Source: CAYVGO01 sp964450725
GTDB lineage: Bacteria; Bacteroidota; Bacteroidia; Bacteroidales; UBA932
Length of the DNA: 26,981 bases
NCBI GenBank assembly: GCA_964450725.1
Contig: CAYVGO010000030.1
Location: 1-26,981 of the forward strand
Reading direction: 5' to 3'
Positions 15,971-24,460 of this stretch are shown in pieces. Made by a program: the position numbers and the translations under genes. The notes under the pieces were generated by a model. It ran no database searches, was not told the origin of the DNA, and saw only the letters and a list, made by a program, of their open reading frames with translations. Numbering within the stretch: position 1 is the stretch's first letter; each line of letters begins with the position of its first letter.

Positions 15971-16396
15971 TTACAATTGGTATAAATTGCTGTGATTTAA
16001 CAATTCACATTGATGTTCAGAAAGGGTAGTAATACATTTTTCAATATCGGTAGGACGAATAACAACAATCGCAGTTTCTCCTTGTGAAAAGGCATACATG
16101 TATTCAATAAAAACATTTTCTTTAGCCAAGTAATCCAATACTTTTGCCAGAGCATTCGGAGTATTTGGACAAGCAAAACAAATTACTTCAGTCATTGTTA
16201 CCCCAAAATGATTTTCTTTTAATACTTTAATAGCCAAATCAACATTATTGACAATCATTCTAAGTATTCCGAAATCTTGATTTTCAGCTAAACTAAATGC
16301 TTGAATATTAATTTGATTTGTACCTAAAATACGGGTTACTTCATTCAAACGTCCCGTTTTATTTTCTAAAAATATGGAAAGTTGATTTATTGTCAT
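15971..16396 (-). CDS. Tandem ACT-domain protein
   Basis: The 141-residue protein consists of two ACT domains: the first is residues 1 to about 66 (INQLSIFLENKTGRLNEVTRILGTNQINI), the second about 70-137 (FACPNTPNALAKVLDYLAKENVFIEYMYAF). The Gly-Arg-Leu and Asn-Ala-Leu turns are the usual amino-acid-binding positions. Small two-ACT proteins of this type are found directly downstream of PaaK in anaerobes and are thought to sense an amino or aryl acid. The gene starts 17 bases after the paaK stop, so the two form an operon. Confidence 0.85.
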   Translation of the reverse strand: MTINQLSIFLENKTGRLNEVTRILGTNQINIQAFSLAENQDFGILRMIVNNVDLAIKVLKENHFGVTMTEVICFACPNTPNALAKVLDYLAKENVFIEYMYAFSQGETAIVVIRPTDIEKCITTLSEHQCELLNHSNLYQL

Positions 16397-16413
16397 AATA
16401 TTACATTTAAAGA

Positions 16414-17715
16414 TTATTCTAATTTTCGTTTATCAATTACTCTTTTTGCTTTGCCTTGGCTGCGTTCAATACTTTGAGGTTCAACAAGTTTAATATCGGC
16501 ATCTAATCCTAAAACGCTACGTAATCGGTGGGCAATTTTCTTTTTTAGTTCCAACATTTTAGAGATTTCATCGGAATAAAACGATTCACGTACTTCAACC
16601 TGTACTTCTAATTTATCCAGGTTGTTGACTCGTTCAATCATCAATAAATAATGTGGTTCAAACTCTTCCATTTCTAAAATTACACTTTCTACTTGAGACG
16701 GGAATACATTAACACCGCGGATAATCAACATATCATCGCTACGTCCTACAATTCTACTCATTCTGACATTGGTACGACCACAAGCACATGATTTATCTGT
16801 CAGAGTGGTTAAATCTTTGGTACGATAACGCAAAAGTGGTAATCCTTCTTTGGTTAAAGTTGTTAATACTAATTCTCCTTGTTCTCCATAGGGTAGATTG
16901 TTGAGTGTGTCCGGGGCAATAATTTCAGGGTAAAAGTGGTCTTCAATAATATGCGAACCGTCTTTGGATTCACACTCATGAGAAACACCGGGTCCCATAA
17001 TTTCACTAAGTCCGTAAATATTGTAAGCATCAATTTTTAGTCGTTCTTCAATTTCTCTACGCATATTTTCTGTCCAAGGTTCTGCCCCAAAAATCCCGAC
17101 GCGTAAATTAAAATTGCTTCGAGGTATTTTTGTTTTTTCTATTGCTTCAGCCAAGTAAAGTGCGTAAGAGGGGGTACAAGCTAATGCCGTGGCTCCAAAA
17201 TCATGCATTAATTGAATTTGTTTTGTTGTATTTCCGCTTGACATTGGAATTACAGTAGCACCAATGTGTTCCACTCCATAGTGTAATCCTAAACCTCCCG
17301 TAAAAAGCCCATAACCGTAAGCCACCGAAAAAATATCGTTGCAATTTGCTCCGTAAGCACTCAAACTGCGAGCAATCATTTCAGACCAAATCTCAATGTC
17401 GCGTCGAGTATAGCCTACCACCGTAGGATTACCTGTAGTTCCAGATGAAGCGTGCAGTCTGACAATTTGAGACATGGGCACAGCAAAAAGTCCGTAAGGA
17501 TAATTATCCCGTAAGTCTTGCTTTGTTGTAAAGGGTAATCTGACAATATCTTCAATACTCTTGATATCATCAGGAGTAATATCCGATTCTTGCATTTTGT
17601 GTCGATAAAACGGAGTTGTATGATATACTCGCTTCACTAATTTCTGTAATCGTTTACTGTGTAAGTCGTGCATTTCATCACGACTCATAGATTCTTTAGG
17701 CTTATTCCAAATCAT
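16414..17715 (-). CDS. paaK: Phenylacetate-CoA ligase
   Basis: This AMP-forming ligase of 433 residues converts phenylacetate (or a related aryl acetate), ATP and CoA to the aryl-acetyl-CoA. The P-loop SSGTTGNPT is at residues 90-98. YNIYGLSEIMGPG is the A5 adenylate motif. YRTKDLTTL and GRSDDMLIIRGVNVFPSQVE are the A7/A8 hinge, with a Cys-rich loop (SCACGR). The C-terminal SQGKAKRVID carries the catalytic lysine. No ring-oxygenase (paaABCDE) genes are present. In anaerobic Bacteroidetes, PaaK commonly works with indolepyruvate:ferredoxin oxidoreductase, turning aryl acids from amino-acid fermentation into CoA esters or the reverse. A possible -7 box (TATTTTTG on the minus strand, 17746-17739) lies just upstream. 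Confidence 0.92.
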   Translation of the reverse strand: MIWNKPKESMSRDEMHDLHSKRLQKLVKRVYHTTPFYRHKMQESDITPDDIKSIEDIVRLPFTTKQDLRDNYPYGLFAVPMSQIVRLHASSGTTGNPTVVGYTRRDIEIWSEMIARSLSAYGANCNDIFSVAYGYGLFTGGLGLHYGVEHIGATVIPMSSGNTTKQIQLMHDFGATALACTPSYALYLAEAIEKTKIPRSNFNLRVGIFGAEPWTENMRREIEERLKIDAYNIYGLSEIMGPGVSHECESKDGSHIIEDHFYPEIIAPDTLNNLPYGEQGELVLTTLTKEGLPLLRYRTKDLTTLTDKSCACGRTNVRMSRIVGRSDDMLIIRGVNVFPSQVESVILEMEEFEPHYLLMIERVNNLDKLEVQVEVRESFYSDEISKMLELKKKIAHRLRSVLGLDADIKLVEPQSIERSQGKAKRVIDKRKLE

Positions 17716-17746
17716 GGTAGAACTAATAAAAATAGAAACAAAAATA

Positions 17747-18086
17747 AGATTTTTTTTCGTTATCTGCTACAACTTTTACAAAATGCCTACAGATAAAGTT
17801 ATGCTCTCAATTTTATATTTTTGAAGAAATATTGTATCTAATAAGTTATAGGTACGATATTTCTTTCTTAAACCTTTGAAAACTTATTGATTCAGTAATA
17901 TAATAAGAATGCTTAGTATGAGCAGAAATACAACAAAGCGTTATGTATTTCACATGGGCTTTGCATGTTGATTGGGGTATGTTGGATGAAATTCGTATTG
18001 TTCATTCATCGTCAGAAGAAGAGTACTTTATAATATAGATTGCAAAATTAGACATCAAGTTAACCGGTTATTTTGATGTACCAAAA
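17747..18086. other. Intergenic stretch with a long imperfect hairpin and one very short reading frame
   Basis: The stretch separates two minus-strand genes. Bases 17824-17839 pair with 17850-17865 over 16 positions; on plus-strand RNA two of these are G-U pairs, while on the minus strand they would be mismatches. A plus-strand TATTTTTG box (17816-17823) touches the hairpin. A 31-codon plus-strand frame (17943-18038, MYFTWALHVDWGMLDEIRIV then HSSSEEEYFII) looks protein-like but is unassigned and may be a gene remnant. The hairpin could instead serve as the terminator of the aminotransferase gene. Confidence 0.35.
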
Positions 18087-19397
18087 CTAATAAATTTCTT
18101 TAAATAACTGGAGTCGATTATCTAATATCTCAAGTAAATTATCATTAATTCTTGAGCAACATGCTCTTATTCCATTTTGAGTACTTCCTGTTGTGGATAA
18201 AGTGATTGAACTGATGCCGAAATAGAGTAGAGTTTTCATCAGTTGGCCACAACTCATGTTTTTATAACCTATGGTAAAGAAAAAACCATCACTGATTGCA
18301 CGATCAATATCTTTGTCATAAACAATATGGAATCCATTTTTAATAAAAATATCTTTCATCTTTTGAGAACGTCTTGCATATTCTGACGTTTCTGTTCTGA
18401 AATCATACTTTCCTTCCGTGCTCGCTTTCAGCATTGCCGCAAAACCGAACTGTGTACTGTGAGTAGTTCCTGAAGTAATCATATATAATATGCTATTGAT
18501 GAGTGTAGTTCCAAAAACTCCGGCATTGCTGTATTGTTTTGCTAACTTTTCGGATTGCAGATAAAATAGTTTTTCTGATAAAACGAGTGCAGCAATACGT
18601 TGTCCGGCATAACTGAAAATCTTTGATGCTGAAATCATCAAGATGTAATGATCTGTATAGTGCGCAATAGTGGGAATATAGGGAGGTTGATAAGGTGTTC
18701 CGAATGGAGTACGAAAGTCCATTCCAAAATACGCTAAATCTTCCATTACAATTGTTTTGTATTTTGTAGCCAAAGTACCAATGATTCTTAATTCTTCTTC
18801 CGTAAAAGATATCCATGCCGGATTATTGGGATTTGAATAAACAATAGCAGCAATATTTCCTTTCTTAAGATAAGATTCTAATTTATCTAATAATTTTTCT
18901 CCTCGAAAATGATATACATCAAATTGTTGATGGGGAATATTCAATATTGCCAATTGTGATTTCTGAATGGGAAACCCGGGGTCAATAAATAGTATATTAT
19001 CTTTTTGTGAATCATATTGGGAACAAGCAATAAATGAGGCAAACGAACCGGCAACAGAACCTGTAACCGGAATGGCTGTTACGGGGGAACTTTCTACGTT
19101 TAGAAATGCTTTGACAAAACGCGAAATTTCATTTTTTAGCGTTGGAATACCTTCTGCTGCAGGATAAATAGCCGCAATATTACTCTCTAATGCGTTTTGT
19201 TCTGCCATCAGTCCGATTTTACATGGCGGCAAACCAGGTACACCCTGATCCATTCGAATAAAAGGAATACCTGTAAGTTCTTCTAAGCGCATTGCCAATA
19301 AAACAACTTGTCCGATGGTTGCATTTTCGAGTTGTGTAATTTTGAGTTCGGTAACTACTTTCTGAATTAATTCTTCGCTAAAAATAGGTTGATGCAT
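18087..19397 (-). CDS. PLP-dependent aminotransferase, class I/II
   Basis: The 436-residue protein has the fold type I aminotransferase layout: an N-terminal DQGVPGLPPCK segment, AEGIPTLKNEISRF, the cofactor-contact VTGSVAGSFASF, the SNPNNPAW motif (188-195), MEDLAYFGMDF with the conserved Asp and Tyr, the Schiff-base Lys259 in SASKIFSYAGQRI, and a C-terminal Arg in NGIRACCSR. Its substrate cannot be read from the sequence. Its place beside phenylacetate-CoA ligase suggests aromatic amino acids, but that is only context. The ATG at 19397 (MHQPIFSEEL) is chosen because the upstream extension lacks an ATG-type start with a promoter and resembles untranslated sequence. A -7 box at 19486-19493 fits this choice. 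Confidence 0.85.
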   Translation of the reverse strand: MHQPIFSEELIQKVVTELKITQLENATIGQVVLLAMRLEELTGIPFIRMDQGVPGLPPCKIGLMAEQNALESNIAAIYPAAEGIPTLKNEISRFVKAFLNVESSPVTAIPVTGSVAGSFASFIACSQYDSQKDNILFIDPGFPIQKSQLAILNIPHQQFDVYHFRGEKLLDKLESYLKKGNIAAIVYSNPNNPAWISFTEEELRIIGTLATKYKTIVMEDLAYFGMDFRTPFGTPYQPPYIPTIAHYTDHYILMISASKIFSYAGQRIAALVLSEKLFYLQSEKLAKQYSNAGVFGTTLINSILYMITSGTTHSTQFGFAAMLKASTEGKYDFRTETSEYARRSQKMKDIFIKNGFHIVYDKDIDRAISDGFFFTIGYKNMSCGQLMKTLLYFGISSITLSTTGSTQNGIRACCSRINDNLLEILDNRLQLFKEIY

Positions 19398-19485
19398 AAA
19401 ATAATGAGTGCAATTGTGATTGTAAGTTGAAATAATTATATATAATGATTTCAAAAGAGACCAGTATAAATATATTATTAATCAG

Positions 19486-19493
19486 CAAATTTA
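19486..19493 (-). promoter_or_regulatory. -7 promoter element for the aminotransferase gene
   Basis: The minus strand reads TAAATTTG, matching TAnnTTTG, about 90 bases before the ATG at 19397. No good -33 partner is seen. Confidence 0.4.
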
Positions 19494-19514
19494 GATAACT
19501 TTTTGATATATAGT

Positions 19515-19546
19515 AAACCTTGAAAATAAGACTATTTTCAAGGTTT
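19515..19546 (-). terminator. Hairpin between the glycosyltransferase and aminotransferase genes
   Basis: A perfect 14-base inverted repeat (19515-19528 with 19533-19546, loop of four) lies about 50 bases after the glycosyltransferase stop on the minus strand. It is AT-rich with no long T run after it, so terminator activity is plausible but not certain. Confidence 0.5.
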
Positions 19547-19593
19547 CAGGAAACTTTTATTCTATTTCGGAGACCAATATAAAATAGGAATGC

Positions 19594-20880
19594 TTAATCA
19601 ATTGTTTTTTGTAGTAAGTTTTCGTAGGCATCTTTCACCTTAATTGCTACGTTATCCCATTTTAATGCGTTTACTTCTTTATCTCCATATTCAATAAACA
19701 TTTTTGTGAGTGCCGGATAATGTAAAATTCCATAAATAGCATCAGCAATGGCATCAACATCCCAAAAATTGACTTTGATAGCATGTTCAAGAATTTCTGC
19801 TACTCCGGATTGTTTTGATATAATGGTTGGTACATGAGCCCGCATGGCTTCTAAGGGTGATATTCCAAAAGGTTCTGAAACTGATGGCATGATGTAAACA
19901 TCACTCAGAGCCAACATTTTTGCCACATCTTTACCTCTTAAAAAACCTGTAAAATTAAATTTGTGCGCAATTTTATAGCGTGCCACCAATTGTACCATTC
20001 TATTCATTAAATCTCCGCTACCTGCCATAACAAAGCGAACATTGTTACTATGTTTAAGTACTTTTTTCGCTGCTTCAACAAAATATTCCGGACCTTTTTG
20101 GTAAGTAATACGTCCTAAAAAAGTGACGATTTTTTCAGGTGTACCGCGTTCTTCTGCTTGAAAACTATCTGCAGAAAAATCTACGGCGTTGTGCATTGTA
20201 ATCACTTTATTGGGATTTATGCCATAACGGTGAATCACTGTATTGCGTGTAAGATGGCTCACTGCCATAATAAGGTCTGCTTCCTGCATACCTCTGCGTT
20301 CTATATCATAGACTACTTGATTGACATTTTCTCCACTACGGTCAAATTCTGTGGCATGAACGTGGATAACTAACGGTTTTCCAGATACTCTTTTTGCGGC
20401 AATTCCCGCTAAGTAAGTTAACCAGTCGTGAGCGTGGATAAGGTCAAAGTCATGGCTTCTGGCTATTGATGCTGCCAAAAGTGAATAGTTTGCTACTTCT
20501 GTCATTAAATTATGACCGTAACCACCGGAAAATTTGAATTTTGTATTATATCCTCCGCTGTGAGAAATTTTTTGCTGTTCCTTTTCGAAAAAATATTCAT
20601 ATTGTTCAGGAGAAAGATAGGGAATAAGATTTGAATTGGCTTGAACATATAGTAAATGTTTCCACCACTCTTCTTGAATTAAGTCATCATAATTAATATC
20701 ATAATCTTCTGCACCTACAATTTTGAGTACCGATTGGTCTTCATCTCCAAATGCTTTAGGCACTACAAAAATCATATCTACATTTACCTTACCCAAACCT
20801 TTGGTAAGTCCATAACAAGCCGTAGCTAACCCACCGGCAACATGAGGAGGAAATTCCCATCCAAACATCAATACTTTCAT
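19594..20880 (-). CDS. Family 4 glycosyltransferase, possibly glycogen synthase-like
   Basis: The 428-residue protein has the GT-B fold of retaining glycosyltransferases. The N-terminal MLMFGWEFPPHVAGGLATACYGL-type loop is the nucleotide-sugar/acceptor glycine loop seen in glycogen and starch synthases and GT4 enzymes. LIHAHDWLTYLAG follows. The C-terminal half has VTFLGRITYQKGPEYFVEAA, the UDP/ADP-sugar-binding part, and SEPFGISPLEAMRAHVP with the E-x7-E pair. Closely similar genes in Bacteroides are annotated as glycogen synthase and lie beside a GH57 amylase; no such neighbour is visible here. It is a single gene with its own promoter about 170 bases upstream (21052-21081) and a hairpin after its stop. 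Confidence 0.85.
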   Translation of the reverse strand: MKVLMFGWEFPPHVAGGLATACYGLTKGLGKVNVDMIFVVPKAFGDEDQSVLKIVGAEDYDINYDDLIQEEWWKHLLYVQANSNLIPYLSPEQYEYFFEKEQQKISHSGGYNTKFKFSGGYGHNLMTEVANYSLLAASIARSHDFDLIHAHDWLTYLAGIAAKRVSGKPLVIHVHATEFDRSGENVNQVVYDIERRGMQEADLIMAVSHLTRNTVIHRYGINPNKVITMHNAVDFSADSFQAEERGTPEKIVTFLGRITYQKGPEYFVEAAKKVLKHSNNVRFVMAGSGDLMNRMVQLVARYKIAHKFNFTGFLRGKDVAKMLALSDVYIMPSVSEPFGISPLEAMRAHVPTIISKQSGVAEILEHAIKVNFWDVDAIADAIYGILHYPALTKMFIEYGDKEVNALKWDNVAIKVKDAYENLLQKTID

Positions 20881-21217
20881 AAGTCAATAACTTTTAGTTA
20901 AGGTTTTGTTCAATTTTGCATGTTGTTGTCCTCAATTATATAGTAATGATAAAATTACTGTTCTATTCCGTAGTTTTCTCAAGTTCAAAGATGACAATAT
21001 CAACAGCTCATTTCTTATCCCTTTTGATTTAAACAAATTACATAATTACTGCAAAAATAAGAATTTATTCCTAACTACAAAAAACTCAATCTTGTTTTAA
21101 GATAATTTATTGTTGTTTGAAGTAAAATCTCTCAAATAACACGTGATGCTTATATTCCTAAAAGGTTTTCTTAGAGTAATTGTAAATCAAGAAATATCTA
21201 TTTCGATGATTTAAAAT
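20881..21217. other. AT-rich leader and intergenic region of the glycosyltransferase gene
   Basis: No convincing gene is present; the only open frames are short and low in complexity. The region holds the glycosyltransferase promoter near 21052-21081, implying an unusually long leader of about 160 bases on that transcript. Confidence 0.5.
21052..21081 (-). promoter_or_regulatory. Bacteroides-type promoter for the glycosyltransferase gene
   Basis: The minus strand reads TTTG (21081-21078), 18 bases, then TATTTTTG (21059-21052), a match to both promoter boxes. The distance to the ATG at 20880 is about 170 bases, so the call would be weaker if a nearer promoter exists. Confidence 0.45.
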
Positions 21218-21253
21218 AAAAAACCGCCGAAGTTACAACTTCGGCGGTTTTTT
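21218..21253 (-). terminator. Strong terminator of secG
   Basis: The perfect inverted repeat around CCGCCGAAGT and ACTTCGGCGG, flanked by A and T runs, forms a GC-rich hairpin extending to 17 pairs. It lies 22 bases after the secG stop on the minus strand. Its A/T flanks make it potentially active in both directions. Confidence 0.9.
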
Positions 21254-21274
21254 ATATATATGTCAATTTAATTT

Positions 21275-21622
21275 TTATATTGAATCTGTTGTGGTATTTT
21301 GTATTCCTAAATCAATGTCACTATTTTCATTTTGTTGGATATTGCCACTCTGTTGAATGACACTTTCCTGAGAGTTTTCATTATCTCCGCTTTTTTTAAG
21401 TGAGGACAAGTGAAGGTTAGCAATAATGGAAATGACCAAAATGGCAATCAATAACCCCCAAGTATATTTTTCTACCGTTTCTGTGGCTCTTCTATCAGAA
21501 AGTGCTTGATTATTTCCGGCGAAATTGGCTGCAATACCACCTCCTTTGGAACGTTGAATAAGAACGAAAAAGATGAGTAATATAGATAAGAAAATCAGAA
21601 TAACGGCATAAATGTAATACAT
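21275..21622 (-). CDS. secG: Preprotein translocase subunit SecG
   Basis: The 115-residue membrane protein has the SecG plan. The first helix is at about residues 3-21, the conserved cytoplasmic loop is QRSKGGGIAANFAGNNQALSDRRATETVEKYTW, and the second helix is at about 55-70. A hydrophilic Gln/Asn/Ser-rich tail of about 40 residues follows, longer than in Escherichia coli but usual in Bacteroidetes. It stabilises the SecYE channel during protein export across the inner membrane. It is a single-gene unit with a near-ideal promoter (21662-21692) and a strong terminator (21218-21253). Confidence 0.95.
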   Translation of the reverse strand: MYYIYAVILIFLSILLIFFVLIQRSKGGGIAANFAGNNQALSDRRATETVEKYTWGLLIAILVISIIANLHLSSLKKSGDNENSQESVIQQSGNIQQNENSDIDLGIQNTTTDSI

Positions 21623-21661
21623 ACAAGAATGTGTTTTAAGTGAGTAAAACTTTTAAGAGCA

Positions 21662-21692
21662 CAAAAGTAGTATATTTTTATGACTCTGCAAA
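21662..21692 (-). promoter_or_regulatory. Bacteroides-type promoter for secG
   Basis: The minus strand reads TTTG (21692-21689), 19 bases, then TACTTTTG (21669-21662). Both boxes and their spacing fit the Bacteroidetes housekeeping consensus exactly, about 40 bases before the ATG. Confidence 0.75.
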
Positions 21693-21732
21693 CTTTTCAA
21701 TCTTGTTGAATTTATAAATAATTTAAGTAGTC

Positions 21733-21763
21733 TTGGTGTTCAATATAAAATCATGTAATTTTG
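21733..21763 (+). promoter_or_regulatory. Bacteroides-type promoter for the MscS-like gene
   Basis: TTG (21733-21735), 20 bases, then TAATTTTG (21756-21763). It lies about 60 bases before the ATG at 21822 and only 10 before the in-frame TTG at 21774, which supports the ATG as the start. Confidence 0.6.
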
Positions 21764-21821
21764 CATATATAAGTTGAAAAGTAAAAACTTGTTTCCTTTC
21801 TATCACAATGAAAAATTATTT

Positions 21822-22676
21822 ATGAAAGAAAAATCAATCAATGCTGCGAATCAAATTCTTATAGATATTCAACACTATATTTCAAAATATGGAACTAAAG
21901 TATTGATAGCTCTTGTTATTTTGGCGCTCGGCTGGTACTTAATCAATATTATCAGTAAAATTCATCGACGAACTGTACGCAAACATTCCAAAAATCCCAC
22001 ATTACATCTTTTTGTAGGAAGTATTATTGAATGGATATTACGAATTATTTTATTTTTATTCTGCGCTTCTTTTGTGGGCATTAGTTCTCTTTCTCTTACG
22101 GCTGTTGTCGGAGCAATAGGCTTGGCAATAGGTTTTGCAATGAAAGATACTTTGTCAAGTTTTATGAGTGGTGTCATGATTTTAATGCTAAAGCCTTTTA
22201 AGGTCGGAGATACTATAGAATTTGGAAATGGTGTTGTAGGAGTTGTAAATGCCATACAAATTTTTTCTACACGCATACTCACTTTAGACAACAAAAAAAT
22301 TGTAGTACCGAACGTTCTTCTTACTTCAAACGTTGTAATTAATTATTCCGGAGAAAATAAACGTAGAGTTGATATGGAAATCGGTATTGCCTATAATGCC
22401 GATTTACAGTTGGCAAAAAAGACAATTACCGAAATTCTTGACGCTAATACCAATGTATTGTCTGATCCGGCACCTGTCGTGGGAGTAAAAGAACTTGCAG
22501 ACAGTGCTGTTATTTTGTTGGTTCGCCCTTGGTGTAATACCGAAAACGTCTTGTCTGTCCGTATGGAAGTTACCGAAAAAATAAAGTTGCGCTTTGATGA
22601 ATTAGGAATAGGAATCCCTTTTCCACAGAGAGATGTATATGTTCATTACAAAGAACAACCAAAAATTTCAAAATAA
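21822..22676 (+). CDS. Small-conductance mechanosensitive channel, MscS family
   Basis: The 284-residue protein has three transmembrane helices (about residues 25-45, 64-85 and 90-120). The pore-lining third helix is rich in alternating Gly and Ala (LTAVVGAIGLAIGFAMKDTLSSFMSG), followed by the hallmark KPFKVGDTIEF, the beta-domain with VPNVLLTSNVVINYS, and a C-terminal alpha/beta domain ending GIPFPQRDVYVHY. It opens under membrane tension to release solutes during hypo-osmotic shock. A TTG 48 bases upstream would add 16 residues, but the promoter position favours the ATG at 21822. It converges with leuA. Confidence 0.93.
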   Translation: MKEKSINAANQILIDIQHYISKYGTKVLIALVILALGWYLINIISKIHRRTVRKHSKNPTLHLFVGSIIEWILRIILFLFCASFVGISSLSLTAVVGAIGLAIGFAMKDTLSSFMSGVMILMLKPFKVGDTIEFGNGVVGVVNAIQIFSTRILTLDNKKIVVPNVLLTSNVVINYSGENKRRVDMEIGIAYNADLQLAKKTITEILDANTNVLSDPAPVVGVKELADSAVILLVRPWCNTENVLSVRMEVTEKIKLRFDELGIGIPFPQRDVYVHYKEQPKISK

Positions 22677-22750
22677 CAATATTAATAATTAAATGCTTAT
22701 ATACAGCCACTTATATGTAATAACGTTACAGCTTAAGTTAAGTAGCAGCA

Positions 22751-24250
22751 TTATATAAATATTTTATTATAAGCATCTATAAATGCTTCAGCAGAAGCAA
22801 CGATAATATTAGTATCTACTCCAAGTCCACAATATCGGTTACCATCAAGATTGATACAAATATGTACTTTTCCTAAATCATCACTTCGTATGGTATAAGC
22901 TTGAATGTGAAATTCTTCTACAATCGGAAATTCATTGATTACTTTCCGAATGGCATTTAGTGCTGCATCTACAGGGCCATTTCCCGTTCCCGATTCAACA
23001 TATTCTTTCTCTCTCCATTTTAATCGTACGGTTACTGTAGAGAGAATATCTTTTCCTCCAAAAGATTGTAATGATAATAATACTAACTGATTATCAATGC
23101 TTTTTCCCCCCGCCAATGTTTGTAAGTCTTCATTGGTGATATCTTTTTTCTTGTCGGCAAGCAACAAAAACTTTTGGTAAACGTTATCTATTTGCTCTTT
23201 GGTAAGTTGGTATCCCATTTTCTCCAAACTGTGTTTTAATGCCGCTCTACCGCTGCGAGCCGTTAATACGATGGCATTAGACTCTATTCCTACATCTTTG
23301 GGATCCATAATTTCATAGGTTTCTCTTCTTTTTAAAACCCCATCTTGATGTATTCCGGAAGAGTGGGCAAAGGCATTACGTCCGACAATGGCTTTGTTGG
23401 CTTGTACGGGCATACGCATTAATCCTGAAACCAATCGGCTGGCTTCCATAATTTTTTCGGTATGAATACCGGTTTTTAAACCCAAAGCCTGATAATGGCA
23501 TTTGAGTGTCATCACTACTTCTTCTAAAGAAGTATTTCCTGCCCGTTCTCCAATGCCGTTGATGGTAACTTCTACTTGTCTTGCTCCATTAATAATTCCT
23601 GCCACCGTATTTGCCGTAGCCATACCCAAATCATTATGACAATGTGTTGAAAGTATAGCTTTGTCCATGTTTTTCACGTTGTTTATCAGATAGTTTATCT
23701 TTGCTCCATAATCTTGAGGCAAAGTATAGCCTGTAGTATCAGGAATGTTAATAACGGTTGCTCCGGCATCAATCACCGCTTCTACAACCCGTGCCAAATA
23801 CTCATTGTCGGTACGTCCGGCATCTTCGGCATAAAACTCTACTTCTCCCACTAAATTGCGTGCAAATTTTACCGCTTTTTTGGCACGTTCTATAATCTCA
23901 TCTTGTGTACTATTGAATTTATACTTAATATGAAATTCTGATGTGCCGATTCCTGTATGAATACGTGCCGACTTGGCAAATTTCAATGCTTCTGCGGCCA
24001 CTTCAATATCTTTTTCTACAGCGCGCGTCAAAGCACAAATGGTAGGCAAAGTAACGGCTTTTGAAATTTCAACTACAGAATTGAAGTCTCCCGGGCTTGA
24101 TACAGGAAATCCTGCTTCAATAACATCTACTCCTAATTTTTCCAATGCCTGGGCTACAATAATTTTTTCTTTTGTGTTTAATTGACAACCGGGCACTTGT
24201 TCTCCATCTCGAAGAGTGGTGTCAAAAATTTTTACTTGATTTTTCTGCAT
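22751..24250 (-). CDS. leuA: 2-isopropylmalate synthase
   Basis: The 499-residue enzyme condenses 2-ketoisovalerate with acetyl-CoA, the first committed step of leucine synthesis. The HMGL-like TIM barrel begins FDTTLRDGEQVPG (metal ligand Asp10 and catalytic Arg/Glu) and carries the metal-binding HCHNDLGMA near residue 200 and NGIGERAGN. The linker has GRNAFAHSSGIHQDG. Residues from about 385 to the end form the LeuA regulatory domain with GNGPVDAALNAI, expected to bind leucine for feedback inhibition. The regulatory domain favours LeuA over citramalate or homocitrate synthase, though some citramalate synthases share it. leuB, leuC and leuD are not in the window. The leader (24251-24350) contains a 10-base inverted repeat. 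Confidence 0.93.
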   Translation of the reverse strand: MQKNQVKIFDTTLRDGEQVPGCQLNTKEKIIVAQALEKLGVDVIEAGFPVSSPGDFNSVVEISKAVTLPTICALTRAVEKDIEVAAEALKFAKSARIHTGIGTSEFHIKYKFNSTQDEIIERAKKAVKFARNLVGEVEFYAEDAGRTDNEYLARVVEAVIDAGATVINIPDTTGYTLPQDYGAKINYLINNVKNMDKAILSTHCHNDLGMATANTVAGIINGARQVEVTINGIGERAGNTSLEEVVMTLKCHYQALGLKTGIHTEKIMEASRLVSGLMRMPVQANKAIVGRNAFAHSSGIHQDGVLKRRETYEIMDPKDVGIESNAIVLTARSGRAALKHSLEKMGYQLTKEQIDNVYQKFLLLADKKKDITNEDLQTLAGGKSIDNQLVLLSLQSFGGKDILSTVTVRLKWREKEYVESGTGNGPVDAALNAIRKVINEFPIVEEFHIQAYTIRSDDLGKVHICINLDGNRYCGLGVDTNIIVASAEAFIDAYNKIFI

Positions 24251-24460
24251 AATAATTCTTTTTTGATTACAAAGTTCGCTATTATTTCGAGTGAAAAAAA
24301 ACTTTTATCATTGCATTTATAGAATTTCAACGGGTTGTTTTTCACTCAAAGTTTCAACGATTCTACGCTGAAAAATCAAATAAACAGAGTATCAAATAAG
24401 TTGTAATGACCACATAACGGAGGAAAATATCATGTGAATAATCATCATCCGACAGATTGG

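Noticed and set aside
20906..21100. A 64-residue plus-strand open frame upstream of the glycosyltransferase
   Set aside because: Low-complexity Phe/Asn/Lys-rich sequence in an AT-rich stretch with no promoter on that strand.
24350..24420. A leucine-containing leader peptide (MWSLQLI on the minus strand) for attenuation of leuA
   Set aside because: Only two leucine codons, no terminator/antiterminator pair visible, and the nearest promoter-like box lies downstream of it.
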